A stretch of 30,997 nt of DNA from Marvinbryantia sp. (GCA_016297895.1 JAEDFS010000023.1:1-30997); one strand, 5' to 3'; positions 7,683 through 15,703 are shown, counted from the first letter of the stretch. The notes: generated by a model from the sequence alone, not told the origin. Numbers and translations: made by a program.

Positions 7683-9074
7683 ATGCAGAAGAAAAATGAG
7701 AAAAGGGTGATTCGAAAACTGGAGACTTATATTCCGGCAGCGCAGATTTTCCGGACGTTTGAGTCTCAGAAGGATGCTGTGTTTCTGGATTCCTCTCTGG
7801 AAAATCAGCTGGGACAGTATTCCATCATCGGCCTTCAGCCCTGGATGAAGGTGGAGAAGACGGAAGAGGGGCTGAGGGTGAACGGAGAAGCTTCAGAAGA
7901 ATGTTTTGAGGAGTATGTAAAAAAATTTCTGAAGGAGCATCAGGATAAAAATGAGACAGACCTTCCCATGGTTTCCGGAGCGATCGGCTATTTTTCCTAT
8001 GAATATGGAAGAAAAAAAGAGGGAATCGGGACAAAACACAGGAGAAAGGCACAGATTCCTGACGCAGTTCTGTGTTTTTATGATATACTGATCGTGGAAG
8101 ATCTGAAAAACAGGCAGGTGTGGCTGATCGCAAACGGCATGCTGTCCGAGGCAGAAGAGGAGATAGAAATGCTGGAAAAGCTCTGTCGGGCATCGGTTCC
8201 GAAAGAATCGGACATTTTTGCGGGAGAGAACCGGAACGAATCGAAACCGGGAACGACAGCACAGGTGACACCCAATTTTAAAAAATCAGAATATCTGCAG
8301 GCAGTGGATGAGATGATCCGCTATATCACAGAGGGTGATATTTATATTGCAAATATGACTCAGCATCTGACCGTGCACAGCAGCAGAACACCCGAAGAGG
8401 TGTTTCACAGACTGCGAAAGCAGAATCCGTCTCCTTTCGGAGGATATTTTAATTATGGTGATTTTCAGATCGTCTGCGCTTCCCCGGAACGTTTTCTGAG
8501 AATGAAGAACGGCCATGTGGAGACCAGGCCCATCAAGGGAACCCGCAGGCGGGGCAGAACTCCTTCTGAGGATGCGGCTCTTCGGCGGGAACTGGAAAAC
8601 TCTAAAAAGGATAAAAGTGAACTCCTGATGATCGTGGATCTGGAGCGAAATGATCTGAACCGGGTATGTGTACCGGGAAGTGTGAAGGTAACAGAGCTGT
8701 TCACCGTGGAGAAATATGCCACCGTGTTTCATCTGGTATCCAACGTGGAAGGGGATCTGCGGGAAGGGCTGACGGTGATGGATCTGATGGAAGCTGCATT
8801 TCCGGGAGGCTCCATTACAGGAGCACCCAAATACCGGGCCATGGAGATCATCGATGAGCTGGAGCACGATCAGAGAAATCTTTATACCGGCTCCATCGGA
8901 TATCTGACCCTGGACGGGGACTGCGATTTTAATATTGTGATCCGCACGGCGCTCTATAAAGACGGTGTCTATTACCTGGGCGTGGGCGGCGGCATCACAG
9001 CGGAGTCGGAGCTGGAGTTTGAATACGAGGAGACGCTGCAGAAAGCAAAGGCAATTTTGGAGGCATTATCATGA
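7683..9074 (+). CDS. pabB: Aminodeoxychorismate synthase component I
   Basis: A 463-aa chorismate-utilising enzyme. The motif PIKGT (283-287, Lys285) separates PabB from anthranilate synthase TrpE, which has PIAGT. Other conserved stretches are FGGYFNYGDFQIVCASPERF, LLMIVDLERNDLNRVC, FPGGSITGAPKYRAMEII and the C-terminal YYLGVGGGITAESE. It converts chorismate plus ammonia to 4-amino-4-deoxychorismate. The gene lies 27 nt after pabA and overlaps the HAD gene by ATGA. Confidence 0.95.
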   Translation: MQKKNEKRVIRKLETYIPAAQIFRTFESQKDAVFLDSSLENQLGQYSIIGLQPWMKVEKTEEGLRVNGEASEECFEEYVKKFLKEHQDKNETDLPMVSGAIGYFSYEYGRKKEGIGTKHRRKAQIPDAVLCFYDILIVEDLKNRQVWLIANGMLSEAEEEIEMLEKLCRASVPKESDIFAGENRNESKPGTTAQVTPNFKKSEYLQAVDEMIRYITEGDIYIANMTQHLTVHSSRTPEEVFHRLRKQNPSPFGGYFNYGDFQIVCASPERFLRMKNGHVETRPIKGTRRRGRTPSEDAALRRELENSKKDKSELLMIVDLERNDLNRVCVPGSVKVTELFTVEKYATVFHLVSNVEGDLREGLTVMDLMEAAFPGGSITGAPKYRAMEIIDELEHDQRNLYTGSIGYLTLDGDCDFNIVIRTALYKDGVYYLGVGGGITAESELEFEYEETLQKAKAILEALS

Positions 9075-9733
9075 AAAACTGGCAGTACATTTTTTTTGAC
9101 CTGGATGGAACACTGACCGATTCCCAGGAAGGAATCACAAAATCAGTGGCTTACGCATTGCACCGTTTTGGAATCGAGGTGGAAGATCTGACGACACTGA
9201 ATGTGTTTATCGGACCGCCTCTGCTGGATTCCTTTATGAAGTATTATGATTTTACGGAAGCGGATGCCAGAAAGGCCATTGACATTTACCGGGAGTATTT
9301 CAGTGTGACCGGTAAATTTGAAAACCGCGTCTACGAGGGAATCCCGGAGCTTCTGAAGCGCCTGAAGGGGGCAGGGAAAAAACTGGTGGTGGCGACTTCC
9401 AAGCCGGAAGTGTTTGCAAGGCAGATCATGGAACATTTTGATCTGGCACCTTATTTTGAGGAAACCTACGGAGCCGATCTGGAGGGAGAACGGACGAAAA
9501 AGGACCAGGTGCTGGCTTATGCACTGAGGTCCCGGAAGATCACGGATCTTTCACAGGCAGTGATGATCGGTGATCGGGAGCATGATGTGCTGGGAGCAAA
9601 AAAATGCGGGCTTGAGACCATCGGTGTCCTGTACGGATACGGAAGCCGCCAGGAACTGGAGGAGAGCGGTGCCATGGCTGTGGCTGAAACTCCGGAGCAG
9701 GTGGCCGATCTGATCCTGGCCGGAATGGTCTGA
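9071..9733 (+). CDS. HAD-family phosphatase (phosphoglycolate phosphatase-like)
   Basis: A 220-aa HAD hydrolase with a helical C1 cap. Motif I is FDLDGTLTDS (nucleophile Asp10, Asp12), motif II VVATSKPE, and motif IV MIGDREHDVLGAKKCG. The pattern is that of the Gph/PpaX-like group that removes phosphate from small molecules. It is coupled to pabB by a 4-nt overlap and lies 16 nt before pabC, so it is firmly inside a p-aminobenzoate operon. A role in folate synthesis, for instance dephosphorylating dihydroneopterin phosphate, is an inference from that position; repair of toxic phosphoesters is an alternative. Confidence 0.9.
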   Translation: MKNWQYIFFDLDGTLTDSQEGITKSVAYALHRFGIEVEDLTTLNVFIGPPLLDSFMKYYDFTEADARKAIDIYREYFSVTGKFENRVYEGIPELLKRLKGAGKKLVVATSKPEVFARQIMEHFDLAPYFEETYGADLEGERTKKDQVLAYALRSRKITDLSQAVMIGDREHDVLGAKKCGLETIGVLYGYGSRQELEESGAMAVAETPEQVADLILAGMV

Positions 9734-9749
9734 AAAGGCGGGTGATTCG

Positions 9750-10562
9750 ATGCAGATTATGTTAGATGAGGGATACCAGTTTGGACTTGGCCTTTTTGAG
9801 ACTATTGCAGTGGAAGAAAATTGTCCGGTCTTTTTGGAACGTCATCTGAACCGGCTGAAAGGTTCCATGACAGCACTTCACATAGGCGGGGAGGCAGATT
9901 CTCTCAAGGAGCGGATCCGGGAATATCTTCAGGAGCATCCCATGGAGTACGGTGCTCTGAAGGTGATGATATCCGGGGAAAATCAGATCCTTACCTCCAG
10001 GCAGAATCCCTATGGGGCAGAACAGTTTCAGAAGGGATTCATTACGGACTTCAGTCCTGTGAGAAGAAATGAGACATCCCCTCTTACCTTTCATAAAACC
10101 TTTAACTACGGGGATTGTATCCTGGAAAAACGCAGAGCCCATGAGGTGGGAGTGGATGAACGGATCTTTCTCAATACCCGTGGGGAGATCTGCGAGGGAA
10201 CCGTCTGCAATGTTTTTTTTGCAAGAGAGGAGAAGCTATATACACCGGTTCTTTCCAGCGGCATGCTGCCCGGCATCATGCGCGGGTTTGTGATGGAGAC
10301 CTGTCACACAGAGGAGATCGTACTGCATCCGGAGGAGGTAAAAAACTACACCGAATGCTTTGTGACCAATTCTCTCATGGGAATCATGCCGGTCAGCCGG
10401 CTGGGAGAGTGGACCTTCCCGGGCCGAAGCCTGGCGAAAAGACTCATGGCCCGGTATCAGGAACAGGTACAGAAGGAGATCTGTCAGTGGAGACAGGAAA
10501 ATCAGAGGGATCACTCAAAGACGATCTCTTCTCCCAGATCTTCTGTCTGGATCACAAGGTAG
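9750..10562 (+). CDS. pabC: Aminodeoxychorismate lyase
   Basis: A 270-aa class IV (D-amino acid/branched-chain aminotransferase fold) PLP enzyme releasing p-aminobenzoate from aminodeoxychorismate. The Schiff-base lysine is Lys116 in FHKTFNYGD. The fold-type IV signature GEICEGTVCNVFF and the cofactor loop SGMLPGIMRG follow. Its position after pabA and pabB favours PabC over an aminotransferase. Its last 52 nt overlap the 3' end of the opposing lipoprotein gene, and the final ~25 residues are basic and poorly conserved looking. Confidence 0.9.
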   Translation: MQIMLDEGYQFGLGLFETIAVEENCPVFLERHLNRLKGSMTALHIGGEADSLKERIREYLQEHPMEYGALKVMISGENQILTSRQNPYGAEQFQKGFITDFSPVRRNETSPLTFHKTFNYGDCILEKRRAHEVGVDERIFLNTRGEICEGTVCNVFFAREEKLYTPVLSSGMLPGIMRGFVMETCHTEEIVLHPEEVKNYTECFVTNSLMGIMPVSRLGEWTFPGRSLAKRLMARYQEQVQKEICQWRQENQRDHSKTISSPRSSVWITR

Positions 10563-10936
10563 GGATAGGAAGGCTCCTCAGACAGCTTCTGATCCTTTGA
10601 GGGGCCCATCAGATGGAATTTTACATGGATCCCGTCTTCCGCCAGATACATCTGTTCCACGGCAATGCTGTATCCGCCGGTTTTCTGCTGGCCGAATCCC
10701 CGGGCGATGTAGAGAGTCCCGTTGTTCTGGTAGCTCAGCTTCATTTCTGTGGACAGATTTTCCTGAATGACCTCCAGAAGAGGTGCAGGAATCGCATCTT
10801 CATCCAGTACGGTAAAATCCAGGTCCCTTATCTTTACAACAGGCTCCTCAGCCAGGCTGCAGCCGGTAAGTAAAAGGGCGCAGAAAAGAAGGGTGAAGAT
10901 CAGGATAACAGGGATTCGTGTTTTATTTTGTTTCAT
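10511..10936 (-). CDS. Lipoprotein with a PrcB-like C-terminal domain
   Basis: A 141-aa protein with a lipoprotein signal ending in LLTGC (Cys26), so it should be anchored outside the membrane. The region GFGQQKTGGYSIAVEQM followed by LSEEPSYPYLVIQTE matches the PrcB C-terminal pattern (TGGYxI...yPYxxv), a small beta domain first named from a spirochaete protease complex. ATG 10936 is preferred over an upstream start at 10966 because GGAGG sits 5 nt before it and the signal peptide begins correctly. The 3' end overlaps convergent pabC by 52 nt. The leader contains a hairpin shared with the gene at 23867. Confidence 0.75.
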   Translation of the reverse strand: MKQNKTRIPVILIFTLLFCALLLTGCSLAEEPVVKIRDLDFTVLDEDAIPAPLLEVIQENLSTEMKLSYQNNGTLYIARGFGQQKTGGYSIAVEQMYLAEDGIHVKFHLMGPSKDQKLSEEPSYPYLVIQTEDLGEEIVFE

Positions 10937-10951
10937 AGAAACCTCCGAAGA

Positions 10952-10977
10952 GAATGTGCGGGACACATTCTTTTTTT
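10952..10977 (+). terminator. Hairpin plus T-tract, possible pab operon terminator
   Basis: GAATGTG (10952-10958) pairs with CACATTC (10964-10970), followed by seven T residues. On the plus strand it would stop pab transcripts after they cross the opposing lipoprotein gene. On the minus strand the same dyad lies in the lipoprotein leader and resembles the one at 24542-24559, so it may have a second role. Confidence 0.55.
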
Positions 10978-11016
10978 ATTATCTTTATGAATGGATGGAA
11001 AGAAACATGCATCGTT

Positions 11017-11053
11017 CAGGTACGCCGCAGGCGTACCTTCGGCGAGGAGCACG
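11017..11053 (+). repeat. Dispersed palindromic repeat, copy A
   Basis: The element begins with a near-perfect palindrome GGTACGCC-GCA-GGCGTACC (11019-11037) and continues into GGCGAGGAGCACG. By eye it matches the reverse complement of 12828-12864 at 29 of 37 positions. The two copies flank sipL in opposite orientation. Such intergenic palindromic repeats are usually spread through a genome, which one window cannot show. Confidence 0.7.
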
Positions 11054-11064
11054 TCCGTTCTTCT

Positions 11065-11094
11065 GGCATATTGTTTCCGGCAGGGGCATAGACT
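11065..11094 (+). promoter_or_regulatory. Sigma-E-type sporulation promoter of sipL
   Basis: GGCATATT (11065-11072), a 14-nt spacer and CATAGACT (11087-11094) match the mother-cell sigma-E pattern known from Bacillus (ATATT-14-CATAnnnT). The start point would be near 11101, followed by GGGAGG and the sipL start. SipL is a known mother-cell protein of clostridia, so this fits its role well. Confidence 0.7.
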
Positions 11095-11124
11095 GCTAAG
11101 AGAATATGCGGGGAGGGATCTTTG

Positions 11125-12690
11125 GTGGAATTATTAAAAAAGAATATCCATATGATGCATGAAAAGAACAGGGCAGTGAGTCAGGTAATGCTGGATGAAG
11201 ACAGCAATGTGCCGGACTCTCAGCCGGATGTGGAGCGGATCATCCAGCACAATGGAATGGTAAAGATAGAGGAAGTGCAGGTAGCCACGGATAAGGTGCT
11301 GATCACCGGACAGCTTACGGTGGGAGTACTTTATATTGCGGATACGCCGGAACATCCGATACACAGGCTGGATATCAGAGTCCCGTTTCAGGAAAGCCAG
11401 AGCCTTCAGGGAGCAGCGCCGGGAGAAAATGTGCAGCTTCGCTGGGAGACGGAGGATGTGACCGTGTCCATGATCAATTCCAGAAAACTGAATCTGAAAG
11501 CGCTTCTGGTGTTTACTTCTTTTATGGAAGAAATCTGTGATGCCCAGGCGGCGGTAGAACTTCATGGAATGCCTGAGGTCAGTGTACAGACCAGAACACT
11601 GGAGCTTCTGCAGGCGGCGGTACAGAAACGGGATGTTCTCAGGATCAGGGATGAGATTACGGTACCATCCAACAAACCCAATATTGCACGGATCCTGTGG
11701 GAAAGCATCCAGCTTCGGGGGACAGATATCCGTGTACTGGATCAGGAGCTGGATGTGAAAGGGGAGCTGTTTGTATTTGCTCTGTATGAAGGAGACGATG
11801 AAGCGGCCACGAAACAGTGGCTGGAGACCGCACTTCCTTTCCATGGAACCGTTCCGTGTGCCGGGTGTACGGCGGATATGATCTCGCAGATCGGAGTCTC
11901 TCTGGGAGAAAGCAGCCTGGAGGTGCTGGAGGATTACGATGGGGAGCGGCGCCTGGTATCTCTGGAAGCGGTTCTGGATCTTGATATCAGGCTGTATACA
12001 GAGGAACAGGTGGAGGTGCTGGAGGATGTGTATTCTCCTGTGAAAGAACTGATCCCCATAAGAGAGGAACAGGTATATGAAAGTCTTTTGATGAAAAATT
12101 TCTCCAAGGTCCGGGCAGGGGAGCGGATCCGCTTAAAAGGAAGCCAGCCAAGAATGCTGCAGACCTGCAGCGGCAGAGGAGAAGTAAAGATCGATGAGGC
12201 GGTGATCACAGATCAGGGAATCTCAGTGGAGGGAGCGGTATTTGTTTCCGTATTGTATGTCTCTTCCGATGATAAGACTCCCTATGCCGTTCTGGAGGGG
12301 GCTGTGCCGATCGCACAGGTTATAGAGATGAATGGAATGAACCGGGACTGCAGGTTTACTCTGCAGACCAGCCTGGAGCAGCTTTCGGTGACAATGATCG
12401 ACAGTGAGGAAGTGGAGGTAAAGGTCAGTGTGAATCTGAATGCCTTTGCGGTGCAGGTCCACAGGGAACCGTGTATTATGGAGATCGAAGAACGGGAACT
12501 GGATCTGAAGAAGCTGCAGGAGCTGCCGGGAATCGTGGGATATGTAGTGCAGCCCCGGGACAGTCTCTGGAGCATTTCCAAGCAGTATTACACCACTCCG
12601 GAGAGAATCTGCAGTCTGAATCATCTGGACGAGAAGGATGTTCGCCCGGGAACAAAACTGATCATCCTGAAAACAGTAAACGGTGATTGA
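11125..12690 (+). CDS. sipL: SipL-like spore coat morphogenetic protein (DUF3794/SPOCS + LysM)
   Basis: The 521-aa protein contains repeated DUF3794 (SPOCS) segments and a C-terminal LysM domain (about residues 471-518: YVVQPRDSLWSISKQYY ... PGTKLIIL). Each repeat has the pattern VxGxLxVxVLYxxD, as in ITGQLTVGVLYIADTPEHPI and VEGAVFVSVLYVSSDDKTPY. This order is that of SipL, which binds SpoIVA and is needed for coat assembly around the forespore in Clostridioides. GTG 11125 is 7 nt after GGGAGGG (11111-11117); TTG 11122 is an alternative. A sigma-E-type promoter lies just upstream. Confidence 0.88.
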   Translation: MELLKKNIHMMHEKNRAVSQVMLDEDSNVPDSQPDVERIIQHNGMVKIEEVQVATDKVLITGQLTVGVLYIADTPEHPIHRLDIRVPFQESQSLQGAAPGENVQLRWETEDVTVSMINSRKLNLKALLVFTSFMEEICDAQAAVELHGMPEVSVQTRTLELLQAAVQKRDVLRIRDEITVPSNKPNIARILWESIQLRGTDIRVLDQELDVKGELFVFALYEGDDEAATKQWLETALPFHGTVPCAGCTADMISQIGVSLGESSLEVLEDYDGERRLVSLEAVLDLDIRLYTEEQVEVLEDVYSPVKELIPIREEQVYESLLMKNFSKVRAGERIRLKGSQPRMLQTCSGRGEVKIDEAVITDQGISVEGAVFVSVLYVSSDDKTPYAVLEGAVPIAQVIEMNGMNRDCRFTLQTSLEQLSVTMIDSEEVEVKVSVNLNAFAVQVHREPCIMEIEERELDLKKLQELPGIVGYVVQPRDSLWSISKQYYTTPERICSLNHLDEKDVRPGTKLIILKTVNGD

Positions 12691-12715
12691 CCTTTTGTAT
12701 GGATAATGGTACAAT
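12687..12715 (+). promoter_or_regulatory. Sigma-A promoter of ispE
   Basis: TTGACC (12687-12692), overlapping the sipL stop codon, and TACAAT (12710-12715) are 17 nt apart. The transcript would carry a ~170-nt structured leader before ispE. Confidence 0.65.
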
Positions 12716-12743
12716 AACAGAAAAACTGTATACAAAATACTAA

Positions 12744-12864
12744 CTTTCAGCAGCGGGTGACGATCCCCTGCTGAAAGCCCGGCCTTCGGCGGATCGCAGA
12801 GGCGCACAGATGAAAGCTCCTTCGGAGCGTGCGCCTCGTGGCAGGTACGCCGGTGGCGTACTGG
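12744..12864 (-). repeat. Structured repeat element, copy B, in the ispE leader
   Basis: Three hairpins follow one another. CTTTCAGCAG/CTGCTGAAAG (12744-12753 with 12768-12777) is extended by GGG/CCC. GGCGCAC/GTGCGCC (12801-12807 with 12829-12835) encloses GCTCC-TTC-GGAGC. GTACGCC/GGCGTAC (12845-12851 with 12855-12861) closes the element. The last 37 nt, reversed, match copy A at 11017-11053. It fills most of the 203-nt gap between sipL and ispE and is probably transcribed in the ispE leader. Confidence 0.7.
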
Positions 12865-12893
12865 AATGAGGGATTCCTGAAAGGAATGGGAAA

Positions 12894-13745
12894 ATGGAAG
12901 AGATCAGACTGAAAGCCAGGGCAAAGATCAATCTGGGCCTTGATGTGGTGCGCAAAAGAGAAGACGGATATCATGAAGTACGAATGATTATGCAGACCAT
13001 CAATCTCTATGATAAGATCATTTTAAGAAAAAGGGAGAAAGCGGGGATTCAGGTGAAGACGAATCTCAGCTATCTGCCGGCAAATGAGGATAACCTGGTC
13101 TATAAAGCGGCAAAACTTCTGATGGACGAGTTCGCAGTGGAAGAAGGGGTATCCATTGAGCTGAACAAATATATTCCCGTGGCTGCCGGAATGGCAGGCG
13201 GAAGCTCCGATGCGGCAGCGGTGCTGGTGGGAGTGAACCGGATGTTTGACCTGGGACTTACCAGGCGCCAGCTGATGGACCGGGCGGTAAAGATCGGAGC
13301 CGATGTGCCCTTCTGTGTGATGCGTGGAACCGCCCTGGCAGAAGGAATCGGGGAAAAGCTGACGCCCCTTCCCATGATGCCGAAATGCCATATTTTAATT
13401 GCAAAGCCCAAGGTGTATGTTTCCACAAAATTCGTGTACGGCAATCTGAGAGCCAATGAGCTTACCTACCATCCGGACATTGACGGACAGGTGGAAGCAT
13501 TGAAAGAGGGAAGTCTGAAGAAACTGGCGGCGCTGATGGGAAATGTACTGGAGACTGTGACGATTCCGGAATACCCGGTCATTGAAGAGATCAAACAGAG
13601 CATGTTGAAGCATGGAGCACTGAATGCCATGATGAGCGGAAGCGGGCCCACGGTGTTCGGCCTGTTTGATGAGGAAGAAGCAGCCAGAAAGGCATACAGG
13701 GAACTGATGGAAGGAGAGGCGGCCAGACAGGTATATCTGGTGTGA
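12894..13745 (+). CDS. ispE: 4-diphosphocytidyl-2-C-methyl-D-erythritol kinase
   Basis: A 283-aa GHMP kinase of the MEP isoprenoid pathway. It begins KARAKINLGLDV with GYHEV following, and contains the ATP-binding loop PVAAGMAGGSSDAA (95-108), the GADVPFC segment and the C-terminal MSGSGPTVFGLF. These are IspE-specific placements within the GHMP family, and length is normal. The stop overlaps a GTG start of the next frame, so the downstream regulator is likely co-transcribed. Confidence 0.95.
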   Translation: MEEIRLKARAKINLGLDVVRKREDGYHEVRMIMQTINLYDKIILRKREKAGIQVKTNLSYLPANEDNLVYKAAKLLMDEFAVEEGVSIELNKYIPVAAGMAGGSSDAAAVLVGVNRMFDLGLTRRQLMDRAVKIGADVPFCVMRGTALAEGIGEKLTPLPMMPKCHILIAKPKVYVSTKFVYGNLRANELTYHPDIDGQVEALKEGSLKKLAALMGNVLETVTIPEYPVIEEIKQSMLKHGALNAMMSGSGPTVFGLFDEEEAARKAYRELMEGEAARQVYLV

Positions 13746-13771
13746 GCCGCAGATGGGAGACGAAAGAGAAG

Positions 13772-14452
13772 ATGAGTGATAATTTCCATATTGCAATGAA
13801 TGAATATCTGCCGCTGAGAGATGTGGTGTTTCAGACTCTCAGAAATGCGATCCTGAAGGGAGAGCTGCAGCCCGGAGAACGGCTGATGGAGATCCAGCTG
13901 GCACAGAGACTGGGAGTCAGCAGAACGCCGGTGAGGGAGGCCATTCGAAAGCTGGAGCTGGAGGGACTTGCCATCATGATTCCCAGAAGGGGAGCGATCG
14001 TTGCTGACATTACCGTAAAGGATCTGGAAGATGTGCTGGAGGTACGGGCATCTCTGGAGGAACTGGCAGCCAGAAAGGCCTGCGATTACATCACAGAGGA
14101 TCAGCTCAGGGAATTGAAAAAAGCAGCTGCTGATTTCAAGAAGAGTGTGGAAAGCGAACGTCTGCTGGACTGTGTGGAAGCAGATATGGCATTTCATGAG
14201 ATCATCTATGCTGCCACAGGAAATAAACGTCTGCAGCAGATGCTGACCAATCTTCGGGAGCAGATGTACCGGTATCGACTGGAATATCTGAAGGATAAGA
14301 GAATGCATCGGCTTCTTGTGGAGGAACACGATACGATCCGCAGGGCTATCCGGAAAAAGGACAGGGAAAAGGCAGGAAGTGCCATGCGGGTACATATCGA
14401 TAACCAGAAGGACTGCATGGTGAAGAGCCTGACGATGACAGGAAGGAAATAG
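13772..14452 (+). CDS. GntR-family regulator, FadR (FCD) subfamily
   Basis: A 226-aa regulator. An N-terminal winged helix (LRDVVFQTLRNAILKGEL, then GVSRTPVREAIRKLELEGL) is followed by an all-helical FCD ligand domain with the metal-binding pattern D...H (ADMAFHEIIYAATGN) and a late histidine (EEHDTIRRAI). Such proteins sense small carboxylates, often through a bound metal. ATG 13772 fits family N-termini; GTG 13742, overlapping ispE, is an alternative that adds 10 residues. Its target cannot be told from the neighbours, an isoprenoid gene and spore genes. Confidence 0.9.
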   Translation: MSDNFHIAMNEYLPLRDVVFQTLRNAILKGELQPGERLMEIQLAQRLGVSRTPVREAIRKLELEGLAIMIPRRGAIVADITVKDLEDVLEVRASLEELAARKACDYITEDQLRELKKAAADFKKSVESERLLDCVEADMAFHEIIYAATGNKRLQQMLTNLREQMYRYRLEYLKDKRMHRLLVEEHDTIRRAIRKKDREKAGSAMRVHIDNQKDCMVKSLTMTGRK

Positions 14453-14473
14453 AGCCGAAATAGAATCGGAAGA

Positions 14474-14502
14474 GAATAAAAACAGAAAAGAAAGACATAA
14501 TA
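14474..14502 (+). promoter_or_regulatory. Sigma-G-type sporulation promoter of the ger operon
   Basis: GAATA (14474-14478) and CATAATA (14496-14502), 17 nt apart, match the forespore sigma-G pattern TGAATA-17/18-CATACTA. The expected start near 14509 lies at the foot of the terminator hairpin. GerA-type operons are sigma-G controlled in Bacillus, which supports the call. Confidence 0.55.
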
Positions 14503-14505
14503 TAA

Positions 14506-14550
14506 GGGACCGCCAAAGGCAGACATACTGTTCTTTGGAAGGTCCCTTTT
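14506..14550 (+). terminator. Intrinsic terminator of the ispE-gntR operon
   Basis: GGGACC (14506-14511) plus CCAAAG (14513-14518) pair with CTTTGG (14533-14538) plus GGTCCC (14541-14546), followed by four T residues. Confidence 0.8.
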
Positions 14551-14592
14551 GTGATGAAGAGGAATCTGTATGATCGGACGGGAGGTGAGAGC

Positions 14593-15702
14593 TTGGATAT
14601 ACCAAAAGCGGAATCGGAAAAGTCCATGCGGGGATCCCGCCAGGCATTTACGGAACAGTTGGAGGAGAATCTGAAGCTCATCCGGACCCGGATACAGGAT
14701 GAACGCCTGAGGAAGCGTCATCTGATCCTGGGGACCAGGACGAAGACAAAGGTCAGCCTTCTCTATGTGGAGGATCTGGCCTACGAGGGGATTGTAAAAG
14801 AGGTATATAAAAGGCTTGACGGCATTGCCAGGGATGAAGTGCTGGACAGTGGAGTCGCAGAACAGCTTACAAAGGGAGATACCCGTTCTCCGTTTCCACA
14901 ATATCAGGCGACAGAGCGGCCGGACAGGACAGCGCAGGCACTGCTGGAAGGCAGGGTGGCAGTGCTTTTTGATCATTCGCCGGAAGCTCTTCTGCTGCCG
15001 GTGACGCTGAACACACTGTTTCAGGCAAGTGACGACTATTACCGGCATTTCTGGATCGTTTCATTTCTCCGGGTCATTCGGTGGCTGGCAGCATTTCTGG
15101 CGGCGTTTCTTCCGGGACTTTATGTGGCGGCCACCGGGTTTCATACACAGATCCTTCCTACGAATCTGATCCTGGTTATGGCAGAAGCCAGGAAAGGAGT
15201 GCCGTTTCCGGGAATTGTGGAGGTGCTTCTGATGGAATTATCTTTTGAACTGATTCGGGAAGCGGGGATCAGGATGCCCGGGGCTATCGGGAATACCATA
15301 GGGATCGTAGGCGGACTGATCGTCGGTCAGTCCGCTGTCAGTGCCAATCTCATCAGTCCCATGACTGTGGTGATCGTGGCATTTACCGCACTGGGATCTT
15401 TTTCTGTGCCCAATGAGGAAGTATCGGAGGCACTGCGGCTGGTGAAATATCTGATCCTGGTGCTGGCGGGAATCTGGGGAATCTATGGGGTGGTGCTGGG
15501 CGGATGGCTTTTGCTGATTCATCTGGCTGGGCTGAAAAGCTTTGAGATTCCCTATCTCTATCCCTTTACCGGAGGCGAGATGAATCAGGGCGCAGACTTA
15601 AAAGACAGCCTGATCCGCTCACCCATGAACAGAATGTGGAAGCGTCCGGTGTTTGCAAGAAGAGAGCAGAGGGTCAGGATGGGAAAGTCCGGGAAGGAGT
15701 AA
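14593..15702 (+). CDS. GerA-family spore germination protein, A subunit, short N-terminus
   Basis: A 369-aa protein from TTG 14593, chosen because GGAGGTGAG lies 8 nt upstream; an in-frame GTG at 14551 lacks a site. Family landmarks are GSRQAFTEQLEENLKLIRTR, VSLLYVEDLAYEGIVKEVYK, TERPDRTAQALLEGRVAVLF, PGLYVAATGFHTQILPTNL and GNTIGIVGGLIVGQSAVSA. The C-terminal half holds about five membrane spans. Typical A subunits have 450-500 residues; here the first ~100-120, the outer part of the cytoplasmic N-terminal domain, are absent and no remnant lies upstream. Member of a germinant receptor in the spore inner membrane. Confidence 0.88.
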   Translation: MDIPKAESEKSMRGSRQAFTEQLEENLKLIRTRIQDERLRKRHLILGTRTKTKVSLLYVEDLAYEGIVKEVYKRLDGIARDEVLDSGVAEQLTKGDTRSPFPQYQATERPDRTAQALLEGRVAVLFDHSPEALLLPVTLNTLFQASDDYYRHFWIVSFLRVIRWLAAFLAAFLPGLYVAATGFHTQILPTNLILVMAEARKGVPFPGIVEVLLMELSFELIREAGIRMPGAIGNTIGIVGGLIVGQSAVSANLISPMTVVIVAFTALGSFSVPNEEVSEALRLVKYLILVLAGIWGIYGVVLGGWLLLIHLAGLKSFEIPYLYPFTGGEMNQGADLKDSLIRSPMNRMWKRPVFARREQRVRMGKSGKE

Positions 15703-15703
15703 T

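Noticed and set aside
9762..10142. Minus-strand frame within pabC
   Set aside because: Antisense shadow of a PLP enzyme with intact Schiff-base lysine region.
12740..12974. Minus-strand frames of 71 and 75 codons across the sipL-ispE gap
   Set aside because: The apparent proteins are translations of the palindromic repeat element and the start of ispE; a similar peptide appears from copy A, which shows the similarity is at DNA level.
13466..14647. A 393-codon minus-strand open frame across ispE, gntR and the ger start
   Set aside because: It is the mirror of three well-supported plus-strand genes and contains a plus-strand terminator; cysteine/serine/histidine-rich composition is typical of antisense translation.
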